A DNA stretch of 64,000 nucleotides from Psychroserpens sp041224425 (GTDB taxonomy: Bacteria; Bacteroidota; Bacteroidia; Flavobacteriales; Flavobacteriaceae), in assembly GCF_041224425.1 (NCBI RefSeq), contig NZ_JBGFGL010000080.1:1-64000 (forward strand), written 5' to 3'. Positions 36,602 through 44,562 of this stretch are shown here, piece by piece (positions within the stretch are counted from its first letter, which is position 1; each line of letters begins with the position of its first letter). Made by a program: the position numbers and the translations under genes. The notes below the pieces were generated by a model. It saw nothing but the letters and a program-made list of their open reading frames with translations, had not been told where the DNA came from and ran no database searches.

Positions 36602-37513
36602 ATGAAAACAATACAACTTATTACAGCCATACTAATTTCCTTGGTTTTATTTGGATGCAAAAACGACAACTCATCCAATGGAAAGTTGAATGTCGTGACC
36701 ACTACTACCATGATTACAGATTTGGTCAAGAATATTGGTGGTGACAACATTAATGTTGAAGGTTTAATGGGAAGTGGTGTTGATCCGCATCTCTACAAAG
36801 CCAGTGAAGGTGATGTAACCAAGCTCGTTAATGCAGATATTATCTTTTATAACGGTTTGCATTTAGAAGGCAAACTGGTAGAAGTCTTTGAGAAAATGAA
36901 AGGCAAAACACCTATTGCACTAGGAGAAAAATTAGACAAAAGCACATTAATTGGTTCCGATTATTTTGCCTCAAATTATGATCCACATGTCTGGTTTGAT
37001 ATCGATTACTTTATCAGTTTTGGAAATGAAGTATCTAGGGTTTTACAGGAAAATGATCCTGAAAATGCACAAATTTACGAGGAAAATTGGCAAAATTACT
37101 ACAAACGACTCTTAAGTCTAAAGTCTGATATCAAGTTAAAAATTGAAGAATTACCAAAAGAAAAACGCATTTTAGTGACCGCTCATGATGCCTTTAATTA
37201 CTTCGGAAAAGCTTACGATTTTGAAGTCGTTGGCTTACAAGGCTTATCAACGGCAACTGAAGCAGGTGTAAAAGATGTTCAGAAGTTATCTGCATTTATC
37301 ATTGATAAAAAAATCAAAGCTATCTTTGTAGAAAGCTCAGTTCCAAAACGTACCATTGAAGCGCTACAAGCTGCCGTAAAATCGAAGGGTCATGATGTTG
37401 AAATTGGAGGCACCTTATACTCTGATGCACTTGGCGACCATGGAACCGTTGAGGGAACTTATATCGGAATGTTTGAATATAACGTAAACACGATTGTTAA
37501 TGCCTTAAAATAA
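36602..37513 (+). CDS. Metal ABC transporter substrate-binding lipoprotein (Mn/Zn, cluster A-I)
   Basis: The 303-residue protein has a lipoprotein signal ending LFGCKN and a TroA/PsaA fold. Metal ligands can be read as H63 (VDPHLYKAS), H129 (YDPHVWFD), E220 (STATEAG) and D275 (LYSDALGD). This is the His-His-Glu-Asp set of PsaA/MntC-type proteins. The His-rich loop of ZnuA is absent, which favours Mn2+ over Zn2+. It delivers the metal to the permeases encoded downstream. Its stop overlaps the ATPase start by 1 bp. Confidence 0.92.
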   Translation: MKTIQLITAILISLVLFGCKNDNSSNGKLNVVTTTTMITDLVKNIGGDNINVEGLMGSGVDPHLYKASEGDVTKLVNADIIFYNGLHLEGKLVEVFEKMKGKTPIALGEKLDKSTLIGSDYFASNYDPHVWFDIDYFISFGNEVSRVLQENDPENAQIYEENWQNYYKRLLSLKSDIKLKIEELPKEKRILVTAHDAFNYFGKAYDFEVVGLQGLSTATEAGVKDVQKLSAFIIDKKIKAIFVESSVPKRTIEALQAAVKSKGHDVEIGGTLYSDALGDHGTVEGTYIGMFEYNVNTIVNALK

Positions 37514-38250
37514 TGAGTTCATCTATTGCCATAAAAGTTGACGATTTAACTGTTGCTTACAACTATAAACCTGTACTTTGGGATATTGATTTAGAAATCC
37601 CAGAAGGTGTGCTTATGGCAATTGTTGGTCCGAATGGTGCTGGTAAATCTACTCTTATTAAGGCTATTCTAGGTATTTTGAAACCTATTGCTGGTAGTGT
37701 TTCCATTTATGGCAAACCTTACAAGCAACAACGCAAATTAGTTGCATATGTACCTCAAAAAGGAAGTGTGGACTGGGATTTTCCAACCACTGCTTTAGAT
37801 GTCGTGATGATGGGAACCTACGGCAGTCTAGGCTGGATCAAAAGACCTCGTCAAAAAGAAAAGAAAGCCGCCTTGGAAGCCCTAGAAAAAGTAGGCATGC
37901 TACCATTTAAAAACCGACAAATAAGTCAGTTGTCTGGCGGACAGCAACAACGAATTTTCCTAGCAAGAGCACTGGTTCAAGATGCTGCCATTTACTTTAT
38001 GGATGAACCTTTTCAAGGAGTGGATGCTACAACCGAAATTGCCATTATTAACATTTTAAAGGAATTGCGTAAAGCTGGAAAAACTGTTGTGGTTGTGCAT
38101 CACGATTTACAAACTGTTCCAGAATATTTTGATTGGGTGACCTTCTTAAACGTCAAAAAAATAGCCACAGGTCCGGTTAAGGATATCTTCAATGATGATA
38201 ACCTGACGAAGACCTATGGTATCAATTATAAAGTTAGTATTCAAGAGTAA
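37513..38250 (+). CDS. Metal ABC transporter ATP-binding protein
   Basis: The 245-residue ABC ATPase has Walker A GPNGAGKST (residues ~38-46), a Q-loop in VPQKGSVDWDFP, signature LSGGQQQR, Walker B AIYFMDEPFQG and the H-loop His in VVHHDL. The WDFP after the Q-loop is typical of Mn/Zn/Fe cluster transporters (MntB/SitB/ZnuC type). It powers import by the two downstream permeases. It is coupled by 1-bp overlaps on both sides. Confidence 0.95.
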   Translation: MSSSIAIKVDDLTVAYNYKPVLWDIDLEIPEGVLMAIVGPNGAGKSTLIKAILGILKPIAGSVSIYGKPYKQQRKLVAYVPQKGSVDWDFPTTALDVVMMGTYGSLGWIKRPRQKEKKAALEALEKVGMLPFKNRQISQLSGGQQQRIFLARALVQDAAIYFMDEPFQGVDATTEIAIINILKELRKAGKTVVVVHHDLQTVPEYFDWVTFLNVKKIATGPVKDIFNDDNLTKTYGINYKVSIQE

Positions 38251-39377
38251 TGGATATTCAAGAGTATTTCACTTTAGTGTTTTCTGATTACACCCTAAGA
38301 ACCATCACCTTGGGTACTGCAATATTGGGAGCCGTTACTGGGATGCTGGGAAGCTTTGCTGTATTACGTAAACAAAGCCTATTGGGAGATGCCATTTCCC
38401 ATGCTGCTTTACCAGGAATTGCTATAGCCTTTTTAATTACTGGAGCAAAAGACAGCAATACCTTGTTGTTAGGTGCTTTACTTAGCGGATTGGTTGGCAC
38501 CTTTTGGATTCGAGGTATCATTACAAAAACCCATTTAAAATCGGATACAGCTTTAGGTTTGATCCTCTCTTTGTTTTTCGGTTTCGGAATGCTCCTACTC
38601 ACCTTTATTCAAAAACAGCCCAATGCCAACCAAGCTGGACTTGATAAGTATTTATTCGGACAAGCGGCTACGTTAGTGGAAAGCGATGTGTGGATGATGG
38701 CTGTGGTTACCAGTATTTGTCTTTTGGTTTTGCTATTATTTTGGAAAGAGTTCAAGATTTTATTGTTTGATAAAGACTATGCTAAAACACTTGGTTTTAA
38801 TACCAAATTTATTGATATCCTCATCACTAGTTTTATTGTACTTGCTATTGTTCTCGGACTTCAAACAGTTGGTGTCGTACTAATGAGTGCTATGCTTTTG
38901 GCTCCTGCAGCTGCGGCGCGTCAATGGACCAACAATTTGGCGAAAATGGTGTTTATTGCTGCTATTTTTGGAGCGCTTTCCGGTGTCTTCGGAACAGCCA
39001 TCAGTGCTAGTCAGGATAATTTATCAACTGGACCAGTCATTGTAATCATTGCTGCTGTTTTTGTGTTCATTTCTTTTGTCTTCTCTCCTACTCGAGGCCT
39101 TTTGTTCAAACAAATTCGTATCATAAAAAACAGACGCGATCTTGAGTTGCATAAGACCTTAGCCTTCATGTATCACATTGCTGAAACCCATGATAATATT
39201 TCTCATCCACATGAGATTAAAATTTTGAATAATTTCCATGGTTTTACAAAAGGCACCTTGAAAAAATTAGTTGAAAAACACTATGTCACGCTTCAAGGAT
39301 CTACTTGGAGTTTAACTAAAGAAGGCTTTGATTCAGCTGCAAATTTGTATAACCAATTATCTAAGAACGATGAGTAG
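38250..39377 (+). CDS. Metal ABC transporter permease with C-terminal winged-helix-like domain
   Basis: The 375-residue protein has about eight membrane helices of the ZnuB/MntC family (LGTAILGAVTGMLGSFAVLR, GDAISHAALPGIAIAF, APAAAARQW), ending near residue 285. A ~90-residue cytoplasmic tail follows: ELHKTLAFMYHIAET, HPHEIKILNNFHGFTKGTLKKLVEK, TWSLTKEGFDSAANLY. This has the helix-helix-wing pattern of a DtxR-type winged helix. ABC permeases of this class normally end after the last helix. The tail could sense metal or bind DNA or a partner (inference). Overlaps the next permease gene by 8 bp. Confidence 0.9.
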   Translation: MDIQEYFTLVFSDYTLRTITLGTAILGAVTGMLGSFAVLRKQSLLGDAISHAALPGIAIAFLITGAKDSNTLLLGALLSGLVGTFWIRGIITKTHLKSDTALGLILSLFFGFGMLLLTFIQKQPNANQAGLDKYLFGQAATLVESDVWMMAVVTSICLLVLLLFWKEFKILLFDKDYAKTLGFNTKFIDILITSFIVLAIVLGLQTVGVVLMSAMLLAPAAAARQWTNNLAKMVFIAAIFGALSGVFGTAISASQDNLSTGPVIVIIAAVFVFISFVFSPTRGLLFKQIRIIKNRRDLELHKTLAFMYHIAETHDNISHPHEIKILNNFHGFTKGTLKKLVEKHYVTLQGSTWSLTKEGFDSAANLYNQLSKNDE

Positions 39378-40530
39378 CGCACAATTGGAAATACAACTTA
39401 TTGCTAGTTTGGTCGCCATAGCTTGTGCCATTCCTGGAACTTTTCTGGTACTCAGAAAGATGGCCATGATTAGTGATGCCATTAGCCATTCTATTTTGCC
39501 TGGAATTGTTATTGGTTTTTTTATAACACAAGACCTCAACTCTCCTTTACTTATTCTTTTGGCTGCTGTCACTGGTGTCATTACTGTGGTTTTGGTGGAA
39601 TATATTCAGAAAACCGGTTTGGTAAAAGAAGATACAGCCATAGGTTTGGTATTTCCTGTGTTGTTCAGTATAGGCGTTATCATGATTGCCAAAAATGCCA
39701 ATGATGTGCATTTGGATATTGATGCCGTATTGCTTGGAGAATTGGCCTTTGCGCCTTTTGATCGTTTTTATATTTCTGGGATGGATGTTGGTCCGAAATC
39801 ACTTTGGATCATTGGAAGCATTCTTATCATTACTCTAATCCTGCTATATGCCTTTTTCAAGGAATTAAAACTAAGCACATTTGACCAAGGGCTTTCAGCT
39901 TCACTGGGATTTTCGCCTATTTTGATTCATTATGGGTTAATGAGCGTCTCTTCAATCACAACCGTTGGCGCATTTGATGCTGTTGGTGCTATTTTGGTTG
40001 TTGCACTAATGATTGCACCTCCAGCTGCAGCTTATTTATTGACCACTGACCTAAAGAAAATGTTGATTATTTCAATTGTTTTTGGTGTCTTTAGTGCCAT
40101 TTCAGGATATTGGTTTGCCCATTGGCTCGATGCGTCTATCGCTGGTTCTATTACAACTGTGCTTGGAACTCTGTTTTTGATAGTGTACTTGTTTGCACCA
40201 GATAAAGGTATCATTGCTGTGATGTATCGCGAAAAACAACAACGTACGGAAGTCTCTTTATTAACTTTCTTATTGCACTTGAAAAATCACGATGAAATCG
40301 AGGAACGTCATGTCAATCACCTTAATGAGCATATCAATTGGCAAAAGGTACGTTCAAAAACAGTATTGGATTTAGCCTTAAAGAATAACATGATTGAAAT
40401 CGACAACCAAGTGGTTTCGTTAACTCCAAAAGGTGATGAATTTACAACTCAAGCTATAGATTATATCATCACCAACGAAGATGTTCAAATTGAAGACATG
40501 AAAGATGATTTCTTTTTGTTTAGAGGATAA
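39370..40530 (+). CDS. Second metal ABC transporter permease with C-terminal winged-helix-like domain
   Basis: Starting from the ATG at 39370 (8-bp overlap with the previous gene; an in-frame ATG at 39328 would overlap far more), the protein has 386 residues. The membrane part matches its neighbour (LIASLVAIACAIPGTFLVLR, SDAISHSILPGIVIGF, MIAPPAAAYLL). It also carries a ~95-residue tail: VSLLTFLLHLKNHDEIEERH, VRSKTVLDLALKNNMIE, VSLTPKGDEFTTQA. This is again winged-helix-like and ends in an acidic peptide. The two permeases probably form a heterodimer. The gene ends 3 bp before the stop of a convergent gene. Confidence 0.9.
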   Translation: MSSAQLEIQLIASLVAIACAIPGTFLVLRKMAMISDAISHSILPGIVIGFFITQDLNSPLLILLAAVTGVITVVLVEYIQKTGLVKEDTAIGLVFPVLFSIGVIMIAKNANDVHLDIDAVLLGELAFAPFDRFYISGMDVGPKSLWIIGSILIITLILLYAFFKELKLSTFDQGLSASLGFSPILIHYGLMSVSSITTVGAFDAVGAILVVALMIAPPAAAYLLTTDLKKMLIISIVFGVFSAISGYWFAHWLDASIAGSITTVLGTLFLIVYLFAPDKGIIAVMYREKQQRTEVSLLTFLLHLKNHDEIEERHVNHLNEHINWQKVRSKTVLDLALKNNMIEIDNQVVSLTPKGDEFTTQAIDYIITNEDVQIEDMKDDFFLFRG

Positions 40531-40533
40531 AAC

Positions 40534-42654
40534 TTATTCTATCAAGTTTTTCAAATCTTCTATTTTACTTTTGAATTCTTCCACACTCACTTCCTTAAAA
40601 TTGAAATCTACATTAGGGTTTACCTCTGTTTGTGTTTCAATTACATCATAATACAACTTGCCTTCTTTTCTTTTAATAGCAACTAGGATGACTTGCTCGT
40701 TCTCAAGTACATTTTGAAAGTCATAAGCACCATTTCGATACCAACTTGGCAAAACAGAATTATAGGATTTGAATACCATACTCACGACTGCACCATCGGG
40801 ATTTTTAATCTTCAGTTTGTATTTGATTCGTTTACTTCTCCCATTGATAAAACGGTCACAATTAATCCAACCCAAATTTGACGTTTTTAGCATATAATAA
40901 TTAGTGACATCTCTTGAAGACAAGGTAGTATCACCTTCATCCTCTAGTCGTGTTAAGAAATCTTCTTCTGAAACACTTTCCCTTCCAGCAGAAAATCGCT
41001 GCTTAGGAACAATTCTCATGATCCTACTTGTTGTTGGCACTTTCAAACTATCCCAAGGTATCCGAATGACATGTCCTCCTCTGGTTATTGAATCGTCCTC
41101 TAGGATTTTGAACTTAGAATCGGTCATTTCAAAAAGCGATTTCCGTAGTATATATCGTGAATCATTTGAAGCATTTATTTCTCTGATAAGACGTTGTTTT
41201 TTATACTGCTCCCATTGTTCCAAAAATAAAGAATCTACTTGAAAATCTTTATCGTGCATGATCTCTCTAATGCGTTCAGTTATACCTCTACGAGTGACAT
41301 AAATTGTGTCAAAATCCCTTGGGTTTAATTGTATTAATGAACTATCACGTGTAATGTTGCTACTTATTCCTTTATTATCAATAAAAAGATTAATAGGTAA
41401 CGAATAAGGCACAGTAACGTTTCTGCCACGTTGCTTCCCAGGAATCATTTGAGGTAAAAGTCCAAGAACCCGATTAGCCTCTTGACTTAGGGTTGGGTGT
41501 GGTGCATTTGTTTGAATAAACCCAACATTACCATTGTTATCAATTTTAAAAAAACTGGTTAATCGTTGTTGTCCTGAGAGTCCAGTACCAAAGCCAATAT
41601 CAGTATTAAAATTTCGGGTTATAAATTGTGAAATTGCTTCTTTAGTACATTGCTTCCTAGCATCGTTATCAATACTGTTTTCACAACCTGGAAATATGGG
41701 TGCTACCTCAACTACGTTAAATGGAACTTCAATTAAGCCTTCCTCTATTTCTATGTCTTCAATGAGCTCATCTGCCTGACTTTGCAAAGTCCAATTGATT
41801 GTATCATCATTCCATTGCCCATCAAACAATTGCATTCCTGGTTTTTTATCACTCGTAGGAAACATGATATCGATAGACGCATTTGGTCTTACATCAACTG
41901 AGGTGTCACCTTGTTTGGCTTCTATATAAAGCATGCCTCCAGTTTCTAATTGTTGATCGTTGGAAACGGTCGATAATTTTGCTAATAAAATATCTGAGAG
42001 TTCATAATATTCAGTCACATACAAATCGACAGGACCAGTAACAATAGATCCAGTATTTGGGTTTACAAAAGATTCTTTCTTGATATGCAATACAGTGCCT
42101 TCACTACAAGTTATTATCGTGTCTTTTTCCGTATTGATTTTGATTTTTTGGGCGCGCTTCTGGAGCTGTTTTTGGGTTGAACTCAAACTGCCATACGTTT
42201 GTTTTACTGCTGAAGTCACATAGGTGTCTTGAGATGAAGTTGTTTTTGTTGACTCATCTATTGTTATGGAATCCGTTTCGGTTTTTGATTTTGAAATAGG
42301 TATAGAATCAGATACTATAATCAAAGACTGTTTAGGTGGATCTTGACTATCATATGCTGTTTCCGAAGCTTTGAAAACCCAAACAACTAGCATGACCAAA
42401 GCTAATATTGCAACTAGAGAAACTCCTGAAATCTTTATCCATTTTCTTAAGTTGTAGGTTTGTTTTGCTTTTGAAATATCCTTTTTGACTTGAATTCTTT
42501 CCAAACCTTTTATAAAAACAACATGTTCCTCATAAAGGGCTTTAAAAGCAGAATCCTTTTGGATTTTTGATTCAAAATCCGTTCGGTCTTCTTGAGCCAA
42601 TTCGTTATTTAAAAAGGCATTGATAAGGTCTATGTTTGTACTATTCGTTTCCAT
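40534..42654 (-). CDS. Membrane anti-sigma-like protein with periplasmic TonB-C-like domain
   Basis: The 706-residue protein has a cytoplasmic N-terminus (1-73: INAFLNNELAQEDRTDFESKI) like Bacteroidota anti-sigma proteins and one transmembrane helix (~74-94). A Ser/Thr/Lys-rich periplasmic linker leads to a beta-rich region. Residues ~307-425 resemble a TonB C-terminal domain: FNVVEVAPIFPGCENS, FFKIDNNGNVGFIQTN, LPQMIPGKQRGRNVTVPYSLPI. The last ~250 residues are unrecognised. It lies 11 bp behind a sigma factor gene and probably restrains that sigma factor. The TonB-like domain could touch outer-membrane partners (inference). Last gene of a five-gene operon. Confidence 0.75.
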   Translation of the reverse strand: METNSTNIDLINAFLNNELAQEDRTDFESKIQKDSAFKALYEEHVVFIKGLERIQVKKDISKAKQTYNLRKWIKISGVSLVAILALVMLVVWVFKASETAYDSQDPPKQSLIIVSDSIPISKSKTETDSITIDESTKTTSSQDTYVTSAVKQTYGSLSSTQKQLQKRAQKIKINTEKDTIITCSEGTVLHIKKESFVNPNTGSIVTGPVDLYVTEYYELSDILLAKLSTVSNDQQLETGGMLYIEAKQGDTSVDVRPNASIDIMFPTSDKKPGMQLFDGQWNDDTINWTLQSQADELIEDIEIEEGLIEVPFNVVEVAPIFPGCENSIDNDARKQCTKEAISQFITRNFNTDIGFGTGLSGQQRLTSFFKIDNNGNVGFIQTNAPHPTLSQEANRVLGLLPQMIPGKQRGRNVTVPYSLPINLFIDNKGISSNITRDSSLIQLNPRDFDTIYVTRRGITERIREIMHDKDFQVDSLFLEQWEQYKKQRLIREINASNDSRYILRKSLFEMTDSKFKILEDDSITRGGHVIRIPWDSLKVPTTSRIMRIVPKQRFSAGRESVSEEDFLTRLEDEGDTTLSSRDVTNYYMLKTSNLGWINCDRFINGRSKRIKYKLKIKNPDGAVVSMVFKSYNSVLPSWYRNGAYDFQNVLENEQVILVAIKRKEGKLYYDVIETQTEVNPNVDFNFKEVSVEEFKSKIEDLKNLIE

Positions 42655-42665
42655 GCGATTTTAGA

Positions 42666-43208
42666 TTAGGATTCTACTGATTTTAATTTGGTTTGGTAGA
42701 TGTCTTTGGCTTTTTGTAAGCACTTGTACTTTTGGTTTTTCGCAATTTTTGAAGAATTAAATTGCATCACTTGAGCGATTTCCTTAAAAGACATCGCTTT
42801 GTGATAGAACAATTGCAGCAATTGTTGACATCGTTTTCCAATTTCTAAAAAAGCATGTTCGGCTATTTGGTACTTCTTTTCTTCTATGACATTCTGAAAG
42901 ACTTGAACTTCATGACCATCAAGTTGATGCAGTTCTTTTTTTGTCATTTGCTTTTGAATATCAGACCACACAAACCTTGATACCGAGTATAGGTAAGTGT
43001 AAAATGAAGAGGTGAGTTTAAAATTTGACGATTCTAAATTTCGATTTAGAATAATAAGGGCTTCTTGAAACACATCATTAGCGTCTGCCTTATTGCCACC
43101 TTTTGAGAGAATGAGCTTCTCAATTCTCGGATAAAGCTGATACAGTTTTGCAAAGGCTTTATCGCGTTGACCGTTCTTAAAAAGTTTTAAAATGTCTTGA
43201 TCACTCAT
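42666..43208 (-). CDS. ECF-type RNA polymerase sigma factor (second copy)
   Basis: The 180-residue sigma-70 ECF protein has region 2 with ADANDVFQEALIILNRNL and YLYSVSRFVWSDIQK. Region 4 has CQQLLQLFYHKAMSFKEIAQVMQF and SKIAKNQKYKCLQKA. The K/Q-K-Y-K/R-C-L/M-x-K ending of region 4 is shared with the sigma factor at 7.9 kb, suggesting one subfamily. It is followed 11 bp later by its probable anti-sigma gene. Upstream genes in the operon encode a DksA-like fragment, a one-TM protein and a TerB/J-domain protein. Confidence 0.9.
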   Translation of the reverse strand: MSDQDILKLFKNGQRDKAFAKLYQLYPRIEKLILSKGGNKADANDVFQEALIILNRNLESSNFKLTSSFYTYLYSVSRFVWSDIQKQMTKKELHQLDGHEVQVFQNVIEEKKYQIAEHAFLEIGKRCQQLLQLFYHKAMSFKEIAQVMQFNSSKIAKNQKYKCLQKAKDIYQTKLKSVES

Positions 43209-43216
43209 ACATGCTT

Positions 43217-43378
43217 TTACTTATTAATGGTCTTGTTGTTAATGGCATCCATTCTACTCACACGGCCAATAGCTTCACTTGGAGGAATGGGCTGGGTGAG
43301 TTCTTTATATTCAGCAATGGATTTTTCTGTTTTTAAAATCTCTGCCTCTATGGCTTGTTTTATTTTTTCTTTATCCAT
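43217..43378 (-). CDS. 53-residue protein resembling the N-terminal half of TraR/DksA-type proteins
   Basis: An ORF of 53 codons runs from the ATG at 43376-43378 to TAA at 43217-43219. It contains KQAIEAEILKTEKSIAEYKE and IPPSEAIGRVSRMDAINNK. As I recall them, flavobacterial TraR/DksA-type proteins have this phrase before their C4 zinc finger. Here the protein stops just after it, so the second helix and zinc finger are missing. It sits 10 bp after the one-TM gene and 8 bp before the sigma gene, so it is probably translated. It could be a zinc-finger-less RNA polymerase-binding peptide or a decayed gene. Confidence 0.6.
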   Translation of the reverse strand: MDKEKIKQAIEAEILKTEKSIAEYKELTQPIPPSEAIGRVSRMDAINNKTINK

Positions 43379-43388
43379 TCTATTGAGG

Positions 43389-43574
43389 CTATTCTTTTTT
43401 CGAATCCGATTTTAAGCTTTTATCTACATACTCAATCCCTTGCTTTTCGAACGAGCTTGGATGCTCCAGAACACCTAGATTAGAATCGGGATTATCATTG
43501 GTATTAACGCTAAGCTTGATAATAACCAAAGCCGCAAAAATGATAACAATAAAACCTAAAATCCAATAGAGCAT
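43389..43574 (-). CDS. Small single-TM protein
   Basis: The 61-residue protein has one N-terminal membrane helix (YWILGFIVIIFAALVIIKL) and a hydrophilic, charged tail of ~40 residues (EYVDKSLKSDSKKE). No family recognised. It lies 11 bp after the TerB/J-domain gene and 10 bp before the DksA-like fragment on the same strand. The tight spacing and signal-anchor helix support a real gene. Function unknown. Confidence 0.65.
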   Translation of the reverse strand: MLYWILGFIVIIFAALVIIKLSVNTNDNPDSNLGVLEHPSSFEKQGIEYVDKSLKSDSKKE

Positions 43575-43585
43575 AATTGTAAGTA

Positions 43586-44371
43586 TTAAAATCTGCGTTC
43601 CTTTTGAAGTTGTTCGTAAGCCATTTGCACTTGCCTAAATTTTTCCTCTGCACCTTCTTGATGTTCCTTTCCTAAGTGGCCAACACGATCAGGATGGTAT
43701 TTTTTAGCCATTCTTCTGTAGGCTTTTTTAATCTCTTCTACAGAAGCAGATTTATCAATTTCCAATATTTTGTAAGCATTGTCACTACTATTGTAGAACA
43801 TAGCTTTGATACTGTTATAATCTTTTGAACTAATGCCTAAGTAACCTGCAATCGTATAAATCTGTCGCACTTCTATTTCAGTAACCGTACCATCAGCCTT
43901 AGCAATCCCAAACAAAAAATGTAATAGCTGTAAACGCGAGGCGTGATCCATCATTTGCTTAATCTGAAGACAAACTTGACGTGTCGGAATGTCTTGTTGG
44001 TTGATGTTCTTAAACAAACGAAACGCATGATTGGCACGTTCTTTACCGTACATACTCACAAACTGCTGACGCACATAGTCTAACTCTCTTTGGTCGCTAT
44101 TACCATCTGATTTGATGACTACAGAAGCCAAGACCAATAAGCTTACCTCAAAGTCTCCTGAATGTGTCTTAGGTCTTGATGACCTTTCATAATTAGGCAT
44201 TTTTCGATAAGTACCTCTACCTTGTCTTCGGTTGTTATTTCCTTCGCCCAACAAAAACCCTTCTTGTGAAGAACTATCTATCAAGCTTCCTATCGCAACT
44301 CCAATGATTGCACCTATTGGTCCTCCAAAAGACCAACCTATGGCACCACCAATCCATTTTGCAAATCCCAT
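43586..44371 (-). CDS. TerB / J-domain protein (DjlA-like)
   Basis: The 261-residue protein starts with a glycine-zipper hydrophobic hairpin (WIGGAIGWSFGGPIGAIIGVAIG). A TerB domain follows (~75-185: SLLVLASVVIKSDG, FLFGIAKADGTVTEIEV). The C-terminal J domain has YKILEID and the HPD motif in KKYHPDRVGHLG. This is the DjlA layout: membrane-associated J proteins that recruit DnaK/Hsp70. It is the first gene of the operon that also encodes a sigma factor and its probable anti-sigma. A chaperone link to envelope stress is plausible (inference). Confidence 0.9.
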   Translation of the reverse strand: MGFAKWIGGAIGWSFGGPIGAIIGVAIGSLIDSSSQEGFLLGEGNNNRRQGRGTYRKMPNYERSSRPKTHSGDFEVSLLVLASVVIKSDGNSDQRELDYVRQQFVSMYGKERANHAFRLFKNINQQDIPTRQVCLQIKQMMDHASRLQLLHFLFGIAKADGTVTEIEVRQIYTIAGYLGISSKDYNSIKAMFYNSSDNAYKILEIDKSASVEEIKKAYRRMAKKYHPDRVGHLGKEHQEGAEEKFRQVQMAYEQLQKERRF

Positions 44372-44396
44372 GTAAAAATGTATTGAATTAAGATTT

Positions 44397-44404
44397 CAAA
44401 TATA
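44397..44404 (-). promoter_or_regulatory. Promoter -7 element for the TerB/J-domain-sigma operon
   Basis: TATATTTG on the minus strand fits TAnnTTTG. The predicted start near 44393 gives a leader of ~22 nt before the ATG at 44371. No obvious -33 element, which may mean an alternative sigma factor is used. Confidence 0.45.
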
Positions 44405-44517
44405 CTAAAGGTTAGTAGTATTTATATCGAAATTGTTACTTAAAATCCCAATTGAAAAGACTAATGGCAGTATTCAAATAGCTAACTAAAAAAGAAATCG
44501 AAGCATATATTTTTACG

Positions 44518-44525
44518 TATCTTTG
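44518..44525 (+). promoter_or_regulatory. Promoter -7 element for the bacilliredoxin gene
   Basis: TATCTTTG matches TAnnTTTG. The predicted start near 44529 gives a ~34-nt leader before the ATG at 44563. Confidence 0.5.
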
Positions 44526-44562
44526 TACCCAATTTAAACTTTAATTAGAAAAACAAAATTAT

